A stretch of 64,000 nt of DNA from the NCBI GenBank assembly GCA_045589595.1, contig JAZNPK010000035.1, forward strand, positions 62,001 through 126,000. Direction: 5' to 3'. The stretch is from SIG77 sp045589595 (GTDB lineage: Bacteria > Verrucomicrobiota > Lentisphaeria > Victivallales > UBA1829). The notes below the pieces were generated by a model, which made no database searches, had not been told where the DNA came from, and worked only from the letters and a program-made list of their open reading frames with translations. Numbering within the stretch: position 1 is the first letter of the stretch; every line of letters starts with the position of its first letter. Shown here one piece after another: positions 17,800-26,052 of this stretch. The position numbers and the translations under genes are program-made.

Positions 17800-18615
17800 T
17801 CAGCGCAGCGCGTTGATCTGATCTTTCAGCAGAACGGCAGCTTTTCCGGCAGCTTCTGCAAAATCTTCTCCGGCAGACGCGTAGATGATGCCGCGGGAGG
17901 AATTGATCATCAAGCCTGTTTTATCGGTGGTGAGACCGTTTTTCAGGACGCCTTCCAGATCGCCGCCCTGTGCGCCGATCCCCGGAACAAGCAGCGGGGT
18001 ATCACCGACGATCTTCCGGATCTCGCCCAGTTCTTCGGGGAATGTTGCTCCGGCGACCAGCATGGTATTGCCGTTGTAATTCCAGTCGTGAGAGATCAGT
18101 CTGGCAATGTGCTGATAGAGCAGTTCGCCGGTGGCAAGACGCAGTTCCTGAACTTCTTTTGCGCCGCCGTTGCTGGTGCGGCAGAGAACGATCACGCCCT
18201 TGTCCGCGCGGTCGAGGAACGGTTTGAGTGCATCCATGCCCATGTAGGGGTTCACGGTAACGGCATCGGCATTGTAGCGTTCAAACGCTTCTTTTGCGTA
18301 CATGGCGGTGGTGTTGCCGATATCAGCGCGTTTGGCATCAAGGATCACGGGGATGCCGGGCGCGACTTCGTGGATGTAGTTGATGGTCATGCCCAGTTCT
18401 TCATCGGCGTTCATACCGGCGTACATGGCAGCCTGGGGTTTATAGCAGCAGACATGATCCTTTGTGGCATCGATGATCGCCTTGTTGAATGCGAAAATGG
18501 GATATTTTTCCCCTTTCACACATTCGGGCATCTTTTTCAGATCGGGGTCAAGTCCGGCACAAACAAGAGAATTGTTTTTCTGCCAGGCGTTTTTCAGCAT
18601 TTCCATAAAAGTCAT
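17800..18615 (-). CDS. pyrF: Orotidine 5'-phosphate decarboxylase, type 2
   Basis: This 271-aa TIM-barrel enzyme catalyses the last step of UMP synthesis. The catalytic DAKRADIGNT motif (family D-x-K-R-x-D-I) and CAGLDPDLKKMP near the N terminus mark the longer type 2 family. I place the start at the ATG at 18615 (MTFMEMLKNAW), with an AGGAA site upstream. The open frame continues to 18687, but that would add 24 polar residues and overlap the upstream release-factor-like gene. It is probably transcribed with the prmC-containing run upstream. Confidence 0.95.
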   Translation of the reverse strand: MTFMEMLKNAWQKNNSLVCAGLDPDLKKMPECVKGEKYPIFAFNKAIIDATKDHVCCYKPQAAMYAGMNADEELGMTINYIHEVAPGIPVILDAKRADIGNTTAMYAKEAFERYNADAVTVNPYMGMDALKPFLDRADKGVIVLCRTSNGGAKEVQELRLATGELLYQHIARLISHDWNYNGNTMLVAGATFPEELGEIRKIVGDTPLLVPGIGAQGGDLEGVLKNGLTTDKTGLMINSSRGIIYASAGEDFAEAAGKAAVLLKDQINALR

Positions 18616-18634
18616 GATCTGTCGGTTCCTTTCG

Positions 18635-19126
18635 TTATCGTGAAGTTGTGTTTTGTTCCGGTTCGTTTTGTGCTTTGGCGGATTCATGGAGATATTCCCG
18701 CCAGAGGGAGGGATCCCGCTGAATGAGTTTGGTCAGACGGCTGCGGCTGATCCCCGCCCGGACTGCCGCTGCTTTCAGATCCCAGTTGACTGATGCGATC
18801 AGGTCAAAAAGATCTGCGATCCACTGAGAATAATGTTTGCCGGAAATGGATGGCGCAGGTTCCGGTTTGAAACTCTCTGCCGGTGTACAGCGCTGACTGA
18901 CCGCGATCCGGAAACGCAGTTTCTGAAGCGCAAGATGGCGGTTCACACTCTGACTGCGGGATTCAAAACAGTTGACGCTGATCCCCGTTTCTGCGTGAAA
19001 CAGCCGTACTGCTGAAGATGTCTTGTTCAGTTTCTGTCCGCCGTTCCCGGTCCCTTTGCGGAAATCGGACATACATTCGCCCCACAGGGCGGCATCGTCC
19101 ATGGCAAGCAGTTCCGCCCGGTTCAT
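18635..19126 (-). CDS. GGQ-motif peptide-chain-release-factor-like protein with unusual C-terminal region
   Basis: In this 163-aa protein the first half is an RF1/RF2/ArfB-type catalytic domain with GTGNGGQKLNKTSSAVRL (residues 25-42) and a following basic RSQSVNRHLALQKL helix. The GGQ loop triggers peptidyl-tRNA hydrolysis at the ribosome. It lacks the codon-reading domains of true release factors and the long basic tail typical of ArfB. Instead, after a Pro-rich linker, it carries about 60 residues that look helical with a helix-turn-helix-like segment (WDLKAAAVRAGISRSRLTKL). It overlaps the upstream lipoprotein gene by 4 nt and lies just downstream of prmC, whose product methylates GGQ glutamines. 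Confidence 0.82.
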   Translation of the reverse strand: MNRAELLAMDDAALWGECMSDFRKGTGNGGQKLNKTSSAVRLFHAETGISVNCFESRSQSVNRHLALQKLRFRIAVSQRCTPAESFKPEPAPSISGKHYSQWIADLFDLIASVNWDLKAAAVRAGISRSRLTKLIQRDPSLWREYLHESAKAQNEPEQNTTSR

Positions 19127-19587
19127 TTCTGTTCTCCCTTGAGGCGGAGCGTCTGGCGGTAGATCACTTTCTGATCCGGCGTCAGCAACTGCAGCGTATA
19201 TTGATTTCCCGTATGGCTGCCGCCCGCAAGCAGATACTGCCGCCCCTGACGGATCACTTTACTGCGGAGAAGTTCCCGGTAAACTGCAAAACAGATGGCA
19301 AAATCCGCATCTCTGCCCTTTTCCGGCATCACCGGCAGGACTTCCGGCTGACCGGAGATGGAAGAAAGTTCAAAAATCAGCGAATCGGTGAAACGGGCAA
19401 CCGCTTCCGTTATGGTGTATTCCCCGGGCATCGGTTTCGGCGCCGGAGCGATGGGGACAGTGGGCGGCGGTTCATTTCCGTAGAGCAGATCGTGACACCA
19501 ATCCCGGACAATACAGCCGGAAAGCAGGCAGAGCGCGAGCCCCGCCGCCGCAAAAAACAGAACGATCCTGAAAAATTTTTGATTCAT
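19123..19587 (-). CDS. Hypothetical lipoprotein
   Basis: From the ATG at 19587 this 154-aa product has a typical lipoprotein signal (MNQKFFRIVLFFAAAGLAL, then LLSGC), predicting lipid attachment at the Cys and export. An earlier ATG at 19602 adds MVAAD and makes a poorer signal. A Pro-rich linker (PPPTVPIAPAPKPMPG) precedes a domain of about 100 residues containing SLIFELSSISG and ending in YTLQLLTPDQKVIYRQTLRL. The layout recalls small outer-membrane lipoproteins such as LpoB-type penicillin-binding-protein activators, but I cannot confirm that. It overlaps the release-factor-like gene by 4 nt. Confidence 0.72.
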   Translation of the reverse strand: MNQKFFRIVLFFAAAGLALCLLSGCIVRDWCHDLLYGNEPPPTVPIAPAPKPMPGEYTITEAVARFTDSLIFELSSISGQPEVLPVMPEKGRDADFAICFAVYRELLRSKVIRQGRQYLLAGGSHTGNQYTLQLLTPDQKVIYRQTLRLKGEQK

Positions 19588-19645
19588 ATCAGCCGCGACC
19601 ATTTTACTTCGTTATACACAGGAAATATACAGCGATCTTGACTTT

Positions 19646-20503
19646 TTACAAGTCGTTCTCCGAAAATTTACATTGGAGAAAACGCTTTTCCCCGTATTGG
19701 TCCGCCAGAATGGTGATATCTGTGTAATATCCGGTCTCTGCCGCAAAATCCGACAGCGGTCCGGTTTGTTCCGGTCCCATCTCAAAAAAGAGATATGCCC
19801 CCGGTTTCAGATAAGGCGGAGCCTCCCGCAGCGCACGCTTGATCAGTGCCATTCCGCTGTCATCCGCAAACAATGCCAGTGCCGGTTCGTGATCACGGAC
19901 ATTGGCAGGCAGATCCGGTTCAGCCGACCGTGGGATATATGGCAGATTTGCCGCCAGAACATCCGATTTCAAACCGGCAGGGAACGGCGCAAAAAGATCA
20001 CCCGCAAGCAGCGTCACATTGTTCAGAGCGTGCCGGAGCCGGTTCTGTTCCGCCACAGCCAATGCATCCGGTGAGATGTCGGACGCCCACACGCGCGCAT
20101 CCCGCCGTTCATACCCCAGCGACAGCGCAATGGCGCCGCTGCCGGTTCCCAGTTCCAGTGCAATGCCGAACGGCGGCAGATGTTTCAGGATATGATCGAC
20201 AAGAAATTCAGTTTCCGGTCTGGGGATCAGACACGCCGGGGATACGGTCAGTTCCAGTTCCCGGAATTGTGTCCAGCCGCAGATGTACTGGAACGGTTCG
20301 TCTGCCAGACGCCGGACAAGATAGCGTTCCGCTTTTTCCATTTCCTCCGGCGTCAGACGGTGTTCTTTGTGCATCCACAGCAGATTGTGGCGGAATCCGG
20401 TAACTTCCTCCAGAAGGTATGCCGTTTCGATATCCGGTGATTCAAATCCGGCGTCGGAGAAGCGTTTTTCCAGTTCTTTCTGCAGATCGGCAAGGATCAT
20501 CAT
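19646..20503 (-). CDS. prmC: Peptide chain release factor N5-glutamine methyltransferase
   Basis: This 285-aa protein has the PrmC N-terminal helical domain (about 1-85) and a class I SAM methyltransferase domain with ELGTGSGAIALSL (motif I), PRPETEFLVD ahead of it and a YGEKRFLQCKF end. PrmC methylates the Gln of the GGQ motif in RF1 and RF2. The substrate-gripping motif, NPPY in most family members, reads NLPY here (AANLPYIP). The protein is otherwise complete. It heads a minus-strand run with a lipoprotein and a GGQ-protein gene, a meaningful pairing because the latter could be a substrate. The TRL-gene terminator lies just upstream. Confidence 0.93.
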   Translation of the reverse strand: MMILADLQKELEKRFSDAGFESPDIETAYLLEEVTGFRHNLLWMHKEHRLTPEEMEKAERYLVRRLADEPFQYICGWTQFRELELTVSPACLIPRPETEFLVDHILKHLPPFGIALELGTGSGAIALSLGYERRDARVWASDISPDALAVAEQNRLRHALNNVTLLAGDLFAPFPAGLKSDVLAANLPYIPRSAEPDLPANVRDHEPALALFADDSGMALIKRALREAPPYLKPGAYLFFEMGPEQTGPLSDFAAETGYYTDITILADQYGEKRFLQCKFSENDL

Positions 20504-20532
20504 GTGATTCCCGGTGTCCCGTATCAGTTCAC

Positions 20533-20556
20533 AAAAAAGGCGGACCGGTGTCCGCC
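20533..20556 (-). terminator. Rho-independent terminator of the TRL-like gene
   Basis: A 7-bp stem GGCGGAC (minus strand, 20556-20550)/GTCCGCC (20545-20539) with a 4-nt loop is followed by six T residues. It lies between the TRL-like gene and prmC on the same strand, so prmC needs read-through or its own promoter. Confidence 0.8.
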
Positions 20557-20588
20557 TCTTCTTTCAGGTATCAAACCGTCTCTGCGGC

Positions 20589-20960
20589 TTATTCGTAATC
20601 CGCAACGGAGCGGACGGTGGGGTCGGCTTTTTCGCCGAAACCGAATGCCACGTTGGTGAATCTGCCGAAGATACCCAGATAGTTTTCGATGTGGAGCGTA
20701 GTCCAGGAGATTTCATCCAGATTGCCCGCTTTTGCCGCCAAGTTGTGGGAAGCATTGCCGCCTGCAAACCAGCCGAGGAAGCTGTAGCAGCTGGAGAAGC
20801 CCATACAGTTGTACTGGATCTTGCCGTTGCCGAGAGCGCCGGGCATGTAAACATTGGTGTACAGGCAACCCAGCGGGAACGGAGTTCCGCAGGAAGTCGT
20901 CATGACGGCGCCGGAGAGAAGTACCAGTGCCAGGAACAGGGCTTTGATTGTGGTCTTCAT
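20589..20960 (-). CDS. TRL-like family lipoprotein
   Basis: This 123-aa protein has a signal peptide and lipobox (LSGAVMTTSC, Cys at about 24). After it come LGCLYTNVYMPG and a C-terminal block (ASHNLAAKAGNLDEISWTTLHIENYLGIFGRFT, cited in parts: AAKAGNL, LGIFGRFT), which follow the TRL-like family pattern. These small lipoproteins of unknown function are common in Spirochaetes, Lentisphaerae and Bacteroidetes. It has its own promoter and terminator and so forms a single-gene unit. Confidence 0.75.
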   Translation of the reverse strand: MKTTIKALFLALVLLSGAVMTTSCGTPFPLGCLYTNVYMPGALGNGKIQYNCMGFSSCYSFLGWFAGGNASHNLAAKAGNLDEISWTTLHIENYLGIFGRFTNVAFGFGEKADPTVRSVADYE

Positions 20961-21019
20961 GGATTTTTGTCCTTTTCGATAAAATTGTTTTCGTTAACTG
21001 TAAATTCATTCACAATGAA

Positions 21020-21047
21020 AATATACCCTGCCATAACTGCAAATCAA
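21020..21047 (-). promoter_or_regulatory. Putative promoter of the TRL-like gene
   Basis: On the minus strand TTGATT (21042-21047) and TATATT (21020-21025) are spaced 16 nt apart, about 60 nt upstream of the ATG. Confidence 0.5.
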
Positions 21048-21109
21048 GCAAACTTTCAAAAAAACATCGTGAATTTTTTATTTTATGCCTTTTTTTAAGT
21101 GAGAATGTG

Positions 21110-21118
21110 TGCTATATT
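21110..21118 (+). promoter_or_regulatory. Putative extended -10 promoter of argH
   Basis: TGC followed directly by TATATT (21113-21118) forms an extended -10 element 55 nt upstream of the argH ATG. No good -35 box is seen. Confidence 0.35.
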
Positions 21119-21172
21119 GTGCCGTGAACGGAGAATAAGAAATCTTTTATCATACGAAGGAGCAGTTGCATC

Positions 21173-22546
21173 ATGGCACTCTGGGGCGGCAGATTTTCGG
21201 AAGATACCGGAAAAAATGTGCAGGATTTTACCGAATCCATATCTTACGACAGACGGCTTTACAAACACGATATCATGGGCAGTAAAGCACACGCCGCCAT
21301 GCTGGGCGCAGCCGGGATCATTCCCCGGGAATCTGCATCTGCCATCCGGGAACAGCTGGATAAGATCCTTGTCCGGATCGAAAACGGTGATTTCACTTTT
21401 ACGCCGGAACTGGAAGATATCCACATGCACATCGAAAGTGCATTGATCGAAGCCCTCGGCGATGAAGGTGCAAGAGTCCACACCGCACGCAGCCGCAACG
21501 ATCAGATCAATCTCGATATCCGCCTTTATCTGCGGGATGAGATCGATGTCATTTCCGATGCCGTCCGTTCTCTCCAGAAAGCACTTGTTTCCAAGGCTGC
21601 CGCATATCCCCGCACGATCATGCCCGGATTCACCCATCTCCAGCACGCACAGCCCGTTCTGTTTGCACATCACCTGCTCGCCTATGTGGAAATGTTCGAC
21701 CGGGACCTCGGCAGACTTGCTGATGCCCGCAAACGGATCAATGTGCTGCCTCTCGGCTCCGGTGCCATTGCCGGAACGACATTGCCCATCGACCGGGAAT
21801 TTGTGCGGAAAGAACTGGATTTTCCCGCAATGAGCCGCAACAGTATGGATGCCGTGGCGGACCGGGATTTCTCCTGTGAACTGCTCAGTGCGTTTGCCAT
21901 TTTCGCCATGCACATTTCACGCCTTTCGGAAGACCTGATCCTGTGGATGAGTCAGGAATTTTCCTTTATGGTCTTCTCCGATGCGTACTGCACCGGATCC
22001 AGTCTGATGCCCCAGAAGAAAAATCCCGATATCGCAGAGATCTCACGCGGAAAAACTGGTCGCGTTTACGGCGATCTCGTGGCGCTGCTCACCCTCTGCA
22101 AAGGATTGCCCCTCACCTACAACCGGGATCTGCAGGAAGATAAAGAACCGCTCTTTGATGCCATCGATACCGTCCTCGGCATCCTTTCCGTTTATCCCGG
22201 TATGATCGACGGAATGAAACTGAACGAAAAAAATATGTACGATGCCGCATCCGATCCCGGTCTGATCGCCACCGATGTGGCGGAGGCACTCGTCCGCAAA
22301 GGTGTTCCCTTCCGCCATGCGCACCATAAAGTCGGTGCCCTTGTCCGCTACGCGCAGGACGCCGGAAAACCGCTGGATCAGGTCACACTGGAAGAAATGA
22401 AAAGCGTCTTCCCCGAAGCGGATGCAGCTATGCTGGATCTGTTCTCGCCGGAACGGTCTGTTGCCGCACGGGATGTATTCGGCGGAACCGGTTACGATCA
22501 GGTTGCCGCACGCATCAACGAATGGAAAGGGATCCTCGGACTGTGA
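21173..22546 (+). CDS. argH: Argininosuccinate lyase
   Basis: This 457-aa protein is full length for ArgH and begins MALWGGRFSEDTGKN. It has the family motifs EDIHMHIE, VHTARSRNDQ, FTHLQHAQP and the fumarase/aspartase superfamily signature GSSLMPQKKNPD (near 282), whose Ser loop carries the catalytic serine. It splits argininosuccinate into arginine and fumarate in the cytoplasm. An AAGGAGC-like site precedes the ATG. Its last codons overlap the next gene, a small exported protein with no evident link to arginine synthesis. Confidence 0.97.
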   Translation: MALWGGRFSEDTGKNVQDFTESISYDRRLYKHDIMGSKAHAAMLGAAGIIPRESASAIREQLDKILVRIENGDFTFTPELEDIHMHIESALIEALGDEGARVHTARSRNDQINLDIRLYLRDEIDVISDAVRSLQKALVSKAAAYPRTIMPGFTHLQHAQPVLFAHHLLAYVEMFDRDLGRLADARKRINVLPLGSGAIAGTTLPIDREFVRKELDFPAMSRNSMDAVADRDFSCELLSAFAIFAMHISRLSEDLILWMSQEFSFMVFSDAYCTGSSLMPQKKNPDIAEISRGKTGRVYGDLVALLTLCKGLPLTYNRDLQEDKEPLFDAIDTVLGILSVYPGMIDGMKLNEKNMYDAASDPGLIATDVAEALVRKGVPFRHAHHKVGALVRYAQDAGKPLDQVTLEEMKSVFPEADAAMLDLFSPERSVAARDVFGGTGYDQVAARINEWKGILGL

Positions 22547-23181
22547 AAACACTGACCGCTTCCGTACCGTTGTTTCTGAGTCTGCTGTTCTGCTCCGCCG
22601 GTATGGCAACAGTTGCCGGACCTGTTGCTGTCCCGGCAACGCCCGTGGAAAAAATAAAAATCGTTCACCGCAGTGCCGACGAAGTGTACAAAGACAAAAA
22701 GACCGGACTGGAATTTCCCTGTCAGCTCGGAGCATATCTGAAAACCCGCGTATCGGAAAACGTCAATCCCGTGATCGGTACGTTGATCCTGTATCAGAAC
22801 GAAGCCGATTTTGCTGCGGATGTCTGTATTTACAGCCTTGATACAAAAGGTTCCCCCGTGACCGATGATGCCTTCCAGCTGGAAGTCAATCGGGTCGTGG
22901 AGTCTATCATGAACCTGCCGAAACGGAGTCGCAGTATTGAACGTGTAGCCTGCGGGACCGTTTCCAGGATCATGCCGGAAAAAGTGGCATATCATACTTT
23001 CCAGATCCGGGCGGGCGGCGAAGATGTCACTTCCTGCCTGATGATGTTTCTGTGCAAAGGAAAAATCATCAAATGCCGCGTTTCATACCCTGCCGGCGAT
23101 CCGGAGGAAATACAGGCGGCAAACGATTTCTTTACCGCGATCCTGAAAATCGCCCGCATACACACAGGGAGTGCCCAATAG
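22543..23181 (+). CDS. Hypothetical exported protein
   Basis: I place the start at the GTG at 22543, which overlaps the argH stop by 4 nt and gives a clear signal peptide (MKTLTASVPLFLSLLF, then CSAGMATVAG). An in-frame ATG at 22522 would lie inside argH and spoil the signal. The mature part (about 185 aa) contains a FPCQLGAYLKTRV segment and beta-rich stretches, and I recognise no family. The final codons (HTGSAQ and the TAG) are made of the intergenic hairpin repeat, so repeat insertion or erosion has set the C terminus. Confidence 0.68.
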   Translation: MKTLTASVPLFLSLLFCSAGMATVAGPVAVPATPVEKIKIVHRSADEVYKDKKTGLEFPCQLGAYLKTRVSENVNPVIGTLILYQNEADFAADVCIYSLDTKGSPVTDDAFQLEVNRVVESIMNLPKRSRSIERVACGTVSRIMPEKVAYHTFQIRAGGEDVTSCLMMFLCKGKIIKCRVSYPAGDPEEIQAANDFFTAILKIARIHTGSAQ

Positions 23182-23325
23182 TTCCTCCTCCCCACACCAC
23201 ACAGGGAGTACCCAATCGTGCCATTTCATAACGCTGTCGCTTACTCAATGGCACGATGTGGCTGTCAAGGGCTTTGCCCTTGCTGCGGTCCGGCGGCAGT
23301 CCGCCGGTCGCACGAGTGCGAAAGT
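23161..23325. repeat. Mosaic hairpin repeat, locus C
   Basis: A compact copy lies between two convergent genes. It holds GTGCCATT (23218-23225)/AATGGCAC (23247-23254), CAAGGGC-TTT-GCCCTTG (23266-23282), CCGGCGG-CAGT-CCGCCGG (23290-23307) and a degenerate GTCGCAC/GTGCGA hairpin. The CCGGCGG stem differs from the CCAGCGG stem of loci A and F by a matched change on both arms. The left edge lies inside the upstream coding sequence. Confidence 0.88.
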
Positions 23326-23333
23326 GCGAAACA

Positions 23334-24047
23334 TTAAAATCCCAGAGATTTCATTTCATCGGTATTGAGTTCGCGGATGGAGCCGATGGGGAGGGAATCG
23401 TCCAGTTTCAGGTTGCCGATGGCGATCCGTTTCAGTGACAGGACATTTTTGCCGACCTGTTCGCACATCCGTTTGACCTGATGGAATTTTCCTTCGGCGA
23501 TTTCCACGAATATGTGATTGGGATTTTCCGGATCGATCTCAAGTCGTGCGGGTTTGGCAGTAAAGTCTTTGAATGTCATGCCGGACTGGAATTTTTCCGC
23601 ATCTTCCGGGCACGCGGGTGCATCCAGCGTGGCTTCGTAGCGTTTATAGAGATTTTTTTTCGGCGACATCAATTCGTGATCGAAATGACCGTCATTGGTA
23701 AGCAGGAGCAGACCGGTTGTATCCTTATCAAGTCTGCCGACGGGGAAGGGCGCAAAATGTTTGAGTTCTTCCGGCAGGAGATCGGTTACCACCGGATCGT
23801 GATCGTCTTCTGTTGCGCTCAAATATCCGGCGGGTTTATTCAGCATCAGATAGATAAATTTCCGGTACCGGATCAGTTCGCCGCAGACGCAGATCTGAGC
23901 CGTATTTTCGTCCACTTTCATATCCGGTTGTGCGGCGGCGACACCATTCACGGTGATCTGACCGCGTTTTACCAGATCCCGGACTTCTTTCCGGGACCAG
24001 GGACTTGCTTCCGAGAGAAATTTATCCAGCCGCATCATGTTTGACAT
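23334..24047 (-). CDS. rRNA pseudouridine synthase, RsuA/RluB/RluE/RluF family
   Basis: From the ATG at 24047 this 237-aa protein has an N-terminal S4 RNA-binding domain (MRLDKFLSEASPWSRKEVRDLVKRG region) and a pseudouridine synthase domain. The catalytic motif is GRLDKDTTGLLLLTNDG (Asp in RLDKDT), with the closing EGKFHQVKRMCEQVGK block. It isomerises a uridine in ribosomal RNA. Length and linker favour the RsuA (16S) branch, but the target base cannot be assigned. The frame continues upstream to 24101, but those 18 residues lie inside the MFS gene. Overlap with that gene is 26 nt. Confidence 0.9.
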   Translation of the reverse strand: MSNMMRLDKFLSEASPWSRKEVRDLVKRGQITVNGVAAAQPDMKVDENTAQICVCGELIRYRKFIYLMLNKPAGYLSATEDDHDPVVTDLLPEELKHFAPFPVGRLDKDTTGLLLLTNDGHFDHELMSPKKNLYKRYEATLDAPACPEDAEKFQSGMTFKDFTAKPARLEIDPENPNHIFVEIAEGKFHQVKRMCEQVGKNVLSLKRIAIGNLKLDDSLPIGSIRELNTDEMKSLGF

Positions 24048-25272
24048 ACGCCGGTCTTTTGTTTTTGAAGATCCAATGTTCCAGAAAGATGATCGCCGCA
24101 AAGAAGATCAAAGTTGACGGGATCAGCAGAAATGCGTTCTGCAATCCGTATCGGTCACCGAGGACCCCCATGATCCATGTAAAGAACCCGCATCCGGGTA
24201 CGCCCCACGCAGAAAAATAAATATACAGCATGGTGGAATCCAGTTCGGGCAGATTGTTGACGCCATGCACCTGCAATGTGGGCCAGAATGGAGAGATCCC
24301 GATGCCGCAGAGGAACAATGTCAGAAAAAGCAATGTGAAAAGAAGTGCTTTATCGGTAACAGTTTCCGGTGTCAGAAAAGCCAGAAGCAGCGTGACCGGG
24401 ATCGTGCCGAGACCTGCTCCGAGAAGAATGCGCGGCATCCTGCGGCGGTTGCCGAAATATCCGGTCAGATTGCGTCCGACAAACATACCGACCGCCACCG
24501 TTCCGGTACCGAGTCCGGCAACAAATGCAGAGGCGGAAAAATTCAATTCAAGAAACGATGCCGCCCAGAATGTCAGGCAGAATTCCGAACCTGCCCCCAT
24601 AAACATACCGGCACTGTACACCCAGAACCGGGGCGTTTTGAAAATCGCGATACTTTGGCGTATGACTTCGCCGGTATCGACCGTATTGCTCCGTTCCGGA
24701 TAGTTCCGCCATATAAAAAACGGAACTGCCGAGAGCAATGCCAGAACTCCGCAGAAGCAGAGGACCACCCGCCAGGAAATGCCCAGCGTCAGCAATCCGC
24801 CGGAAAAAAGAACACAGATCACGATCCCCACCGACCAGAAGGAATGGGCAATATTCACATACCGTTCCGGTTCATCCGGATGAAGCTGCTGGACAAATGG
24901 CGTTGCCACACCTTCGCAGAGACCTTCCCCGAATCCGGCAAGCAGCAGCAGCGGGATCAGCAGCCAGTAAACATCAGAAAATGCACAGAACAGGATCCCC
25001 GTTCCCATCAGCACCATACTGCCGCCCATGGAAATACGGTTGCCCAGTCTGCCTGCCACCGAGCCGCACATCAGCAGTGCCACCACCATGGCAATACTCC
25101 GTGCCATATGCAGACCGCCGCCCGCTGCCATTCCACCGTCCGCCAACGGAAAATGCAGATCGTTCGCCATTGCCACCAGGACAAGGGGAATGGAGAGAGA
25201 ACAGAGTGCGTATGCGGAAAATGCGCCATAGGCAAAAAAATCGAATTTTGTGGGTTTCAGCGATTGTGACAT
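24022..25272 (-). CDS. MFS transporter
   Basis: This 416-aa protein has twelve hydrophobic segments in two six-helix halves and a short central loop (YPERSNTVDTGEV). It resembles sugar/proton-type or YbjJ-like members of the major facilitator superfamily. The loop 2-3 motif is weak (GRLGNRISMGGS), so the subfamily is uncertain. Its end overlaps the pseudouridine synthase gene by 26 nt. An AAAGGATTT site precedes the ATG, and a weak promoter-like pair (minus strand, 25334-25339 and 25312-25317) lies upstream. The substrate is unknown. Confidence 0.85.
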   Translation of the reverse strand: MSQSLKPTKFDFFAYGAFSAYALCSLSIPLVLVAMANDLHFPLADGGMAAGGGLHMARSIAMVVALLMCGSVAGRLGNRISMGGSMVLMGTGILFCAFSDVYWLLIPLLLLAGFGEGLCEGVATPFVQQLHPDEPERYVNIAHSFWSVGIVICVLFSGGLLTLGISWRVVLCFCGVLALLSAVPFFIWRNYPERSNTVDTGEVIRQSIAIFKTPRFWVYSAGMFMGAGSEFCLTFWAASFLELNFSASAFVAGLGTGTVAVGMFVGRNLTGYFGNRRRMPRILLGAGLGTIPVTLLLAFLTPETVTDKALLFTLLFLTLFLCGIGISPFWPTLQVHGVNNLPELDSTMLYIYFSAWGVPGCGFFTWIMGVLGDRYGLQNAFLLIPSTLIFFAAIIFLEHWIFKNKRPAYVKHDAAG

Positions 25273-25406
25273 ATTGCATAAATCCTTTCATAAAATCTTG
25301 CAGAGTTATAAAATATACAGTTCTTCCGGATAAAAGCAAGGAGAAAGAAGGATTTTTTCACTGCCGCCCTTGAATATTAAGGTTTTTTGAAGTACATTTC
25401 CATACT

Positions 25407-26051
25407 ATGAAACGCAAAGAACTCCAGCAAATCCTTTTGACGATCCACGAAAAACTCCTGTCGGCACACGGTCCCCAGGAGTGCGCTCTCGTACACAGCA
25501 ACGCTTTTGAACTGCTGGTCGCCACGATCCTCTCCGCACAATGTACCGATAAAATGGTCAATACCGTTACACCGGAACTGTTCCGCCGTTATCCCACTGC
25601 CGCCGCTCTGGCAGCAGCAGACCGCGCGGAACTGGAAAAAATCATCCACCCCTGCGGATTTTATCGGGCAAAAGCCAACAGCTTACTGGGAGCCGCACAA
25701 AAAATCGTGTCGGATTTCAACGGGGAAGTGCCCGGAAATATGGATGATCTCACATCCCTGCCGGGCGTCGGCAGAAAAACCGCCAATGTGGTTCTGGGCG
25801 ATGCATTCCATGTGCCGGGGCTCCCGGTGGATACACACGTCAAACGGATCACAAACAAAATCGGACTTGTCCGCAGCGATGATCCGGTGGAGATCGAACG
25901 GCGTTTGTGTGCCAATCTTCCGCCGGAACTGTGGAGCAGTTTTTCCCATCTGATCATCATTCACGGCAGAACACGGTGTCCCGCCAGAAAACCTGATTGC
26001 GGAAATTGCGAGATCAAACTCTGCTGCAAAACCGGAAAGGCTGAAAAATAA
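25407..26051 (+). CDS. nth: Endonuclease III
   Basis: This 214-aa DNA glycosylase/AP lyase has the helix-hairpin-helix LPGVGRKTANVV with the catalytic Lys, the catalytic Asp in LPVDTHVKR and a C-terminal [4Fe-4S] cluster loop with cysteines spaced C-x6-C-x2-C-x5-C (CPARKPDCGNCEIKLCC). It removes oxidised pyrimidines in base-excision repair. It starts an apparent two-gene unit with the acyltransferase, whose ATG lies 1 nt after its stop. No special feature is seen. Confidence 0.97.
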   Translation: MKRKELQQILLTIHEKLLSAHGPQECALVHSNAFELLVATILSAQCTDKMVNTVTPELFRRYPTAAALAAADRAELEKIIHPCGFYRAKANSLLGAAQKIVSDFNGEVPGNMDDLTSLPGVGRKTANVVLGDAFHVPGLPVDTHVKRITNKIGLVRSDDPVEIERRLCANLPPELWSSFSHLIIIHGRTRCPARKPDCGNCEIKLCCKTGKAEK

Positions 26052-26052
26052 A

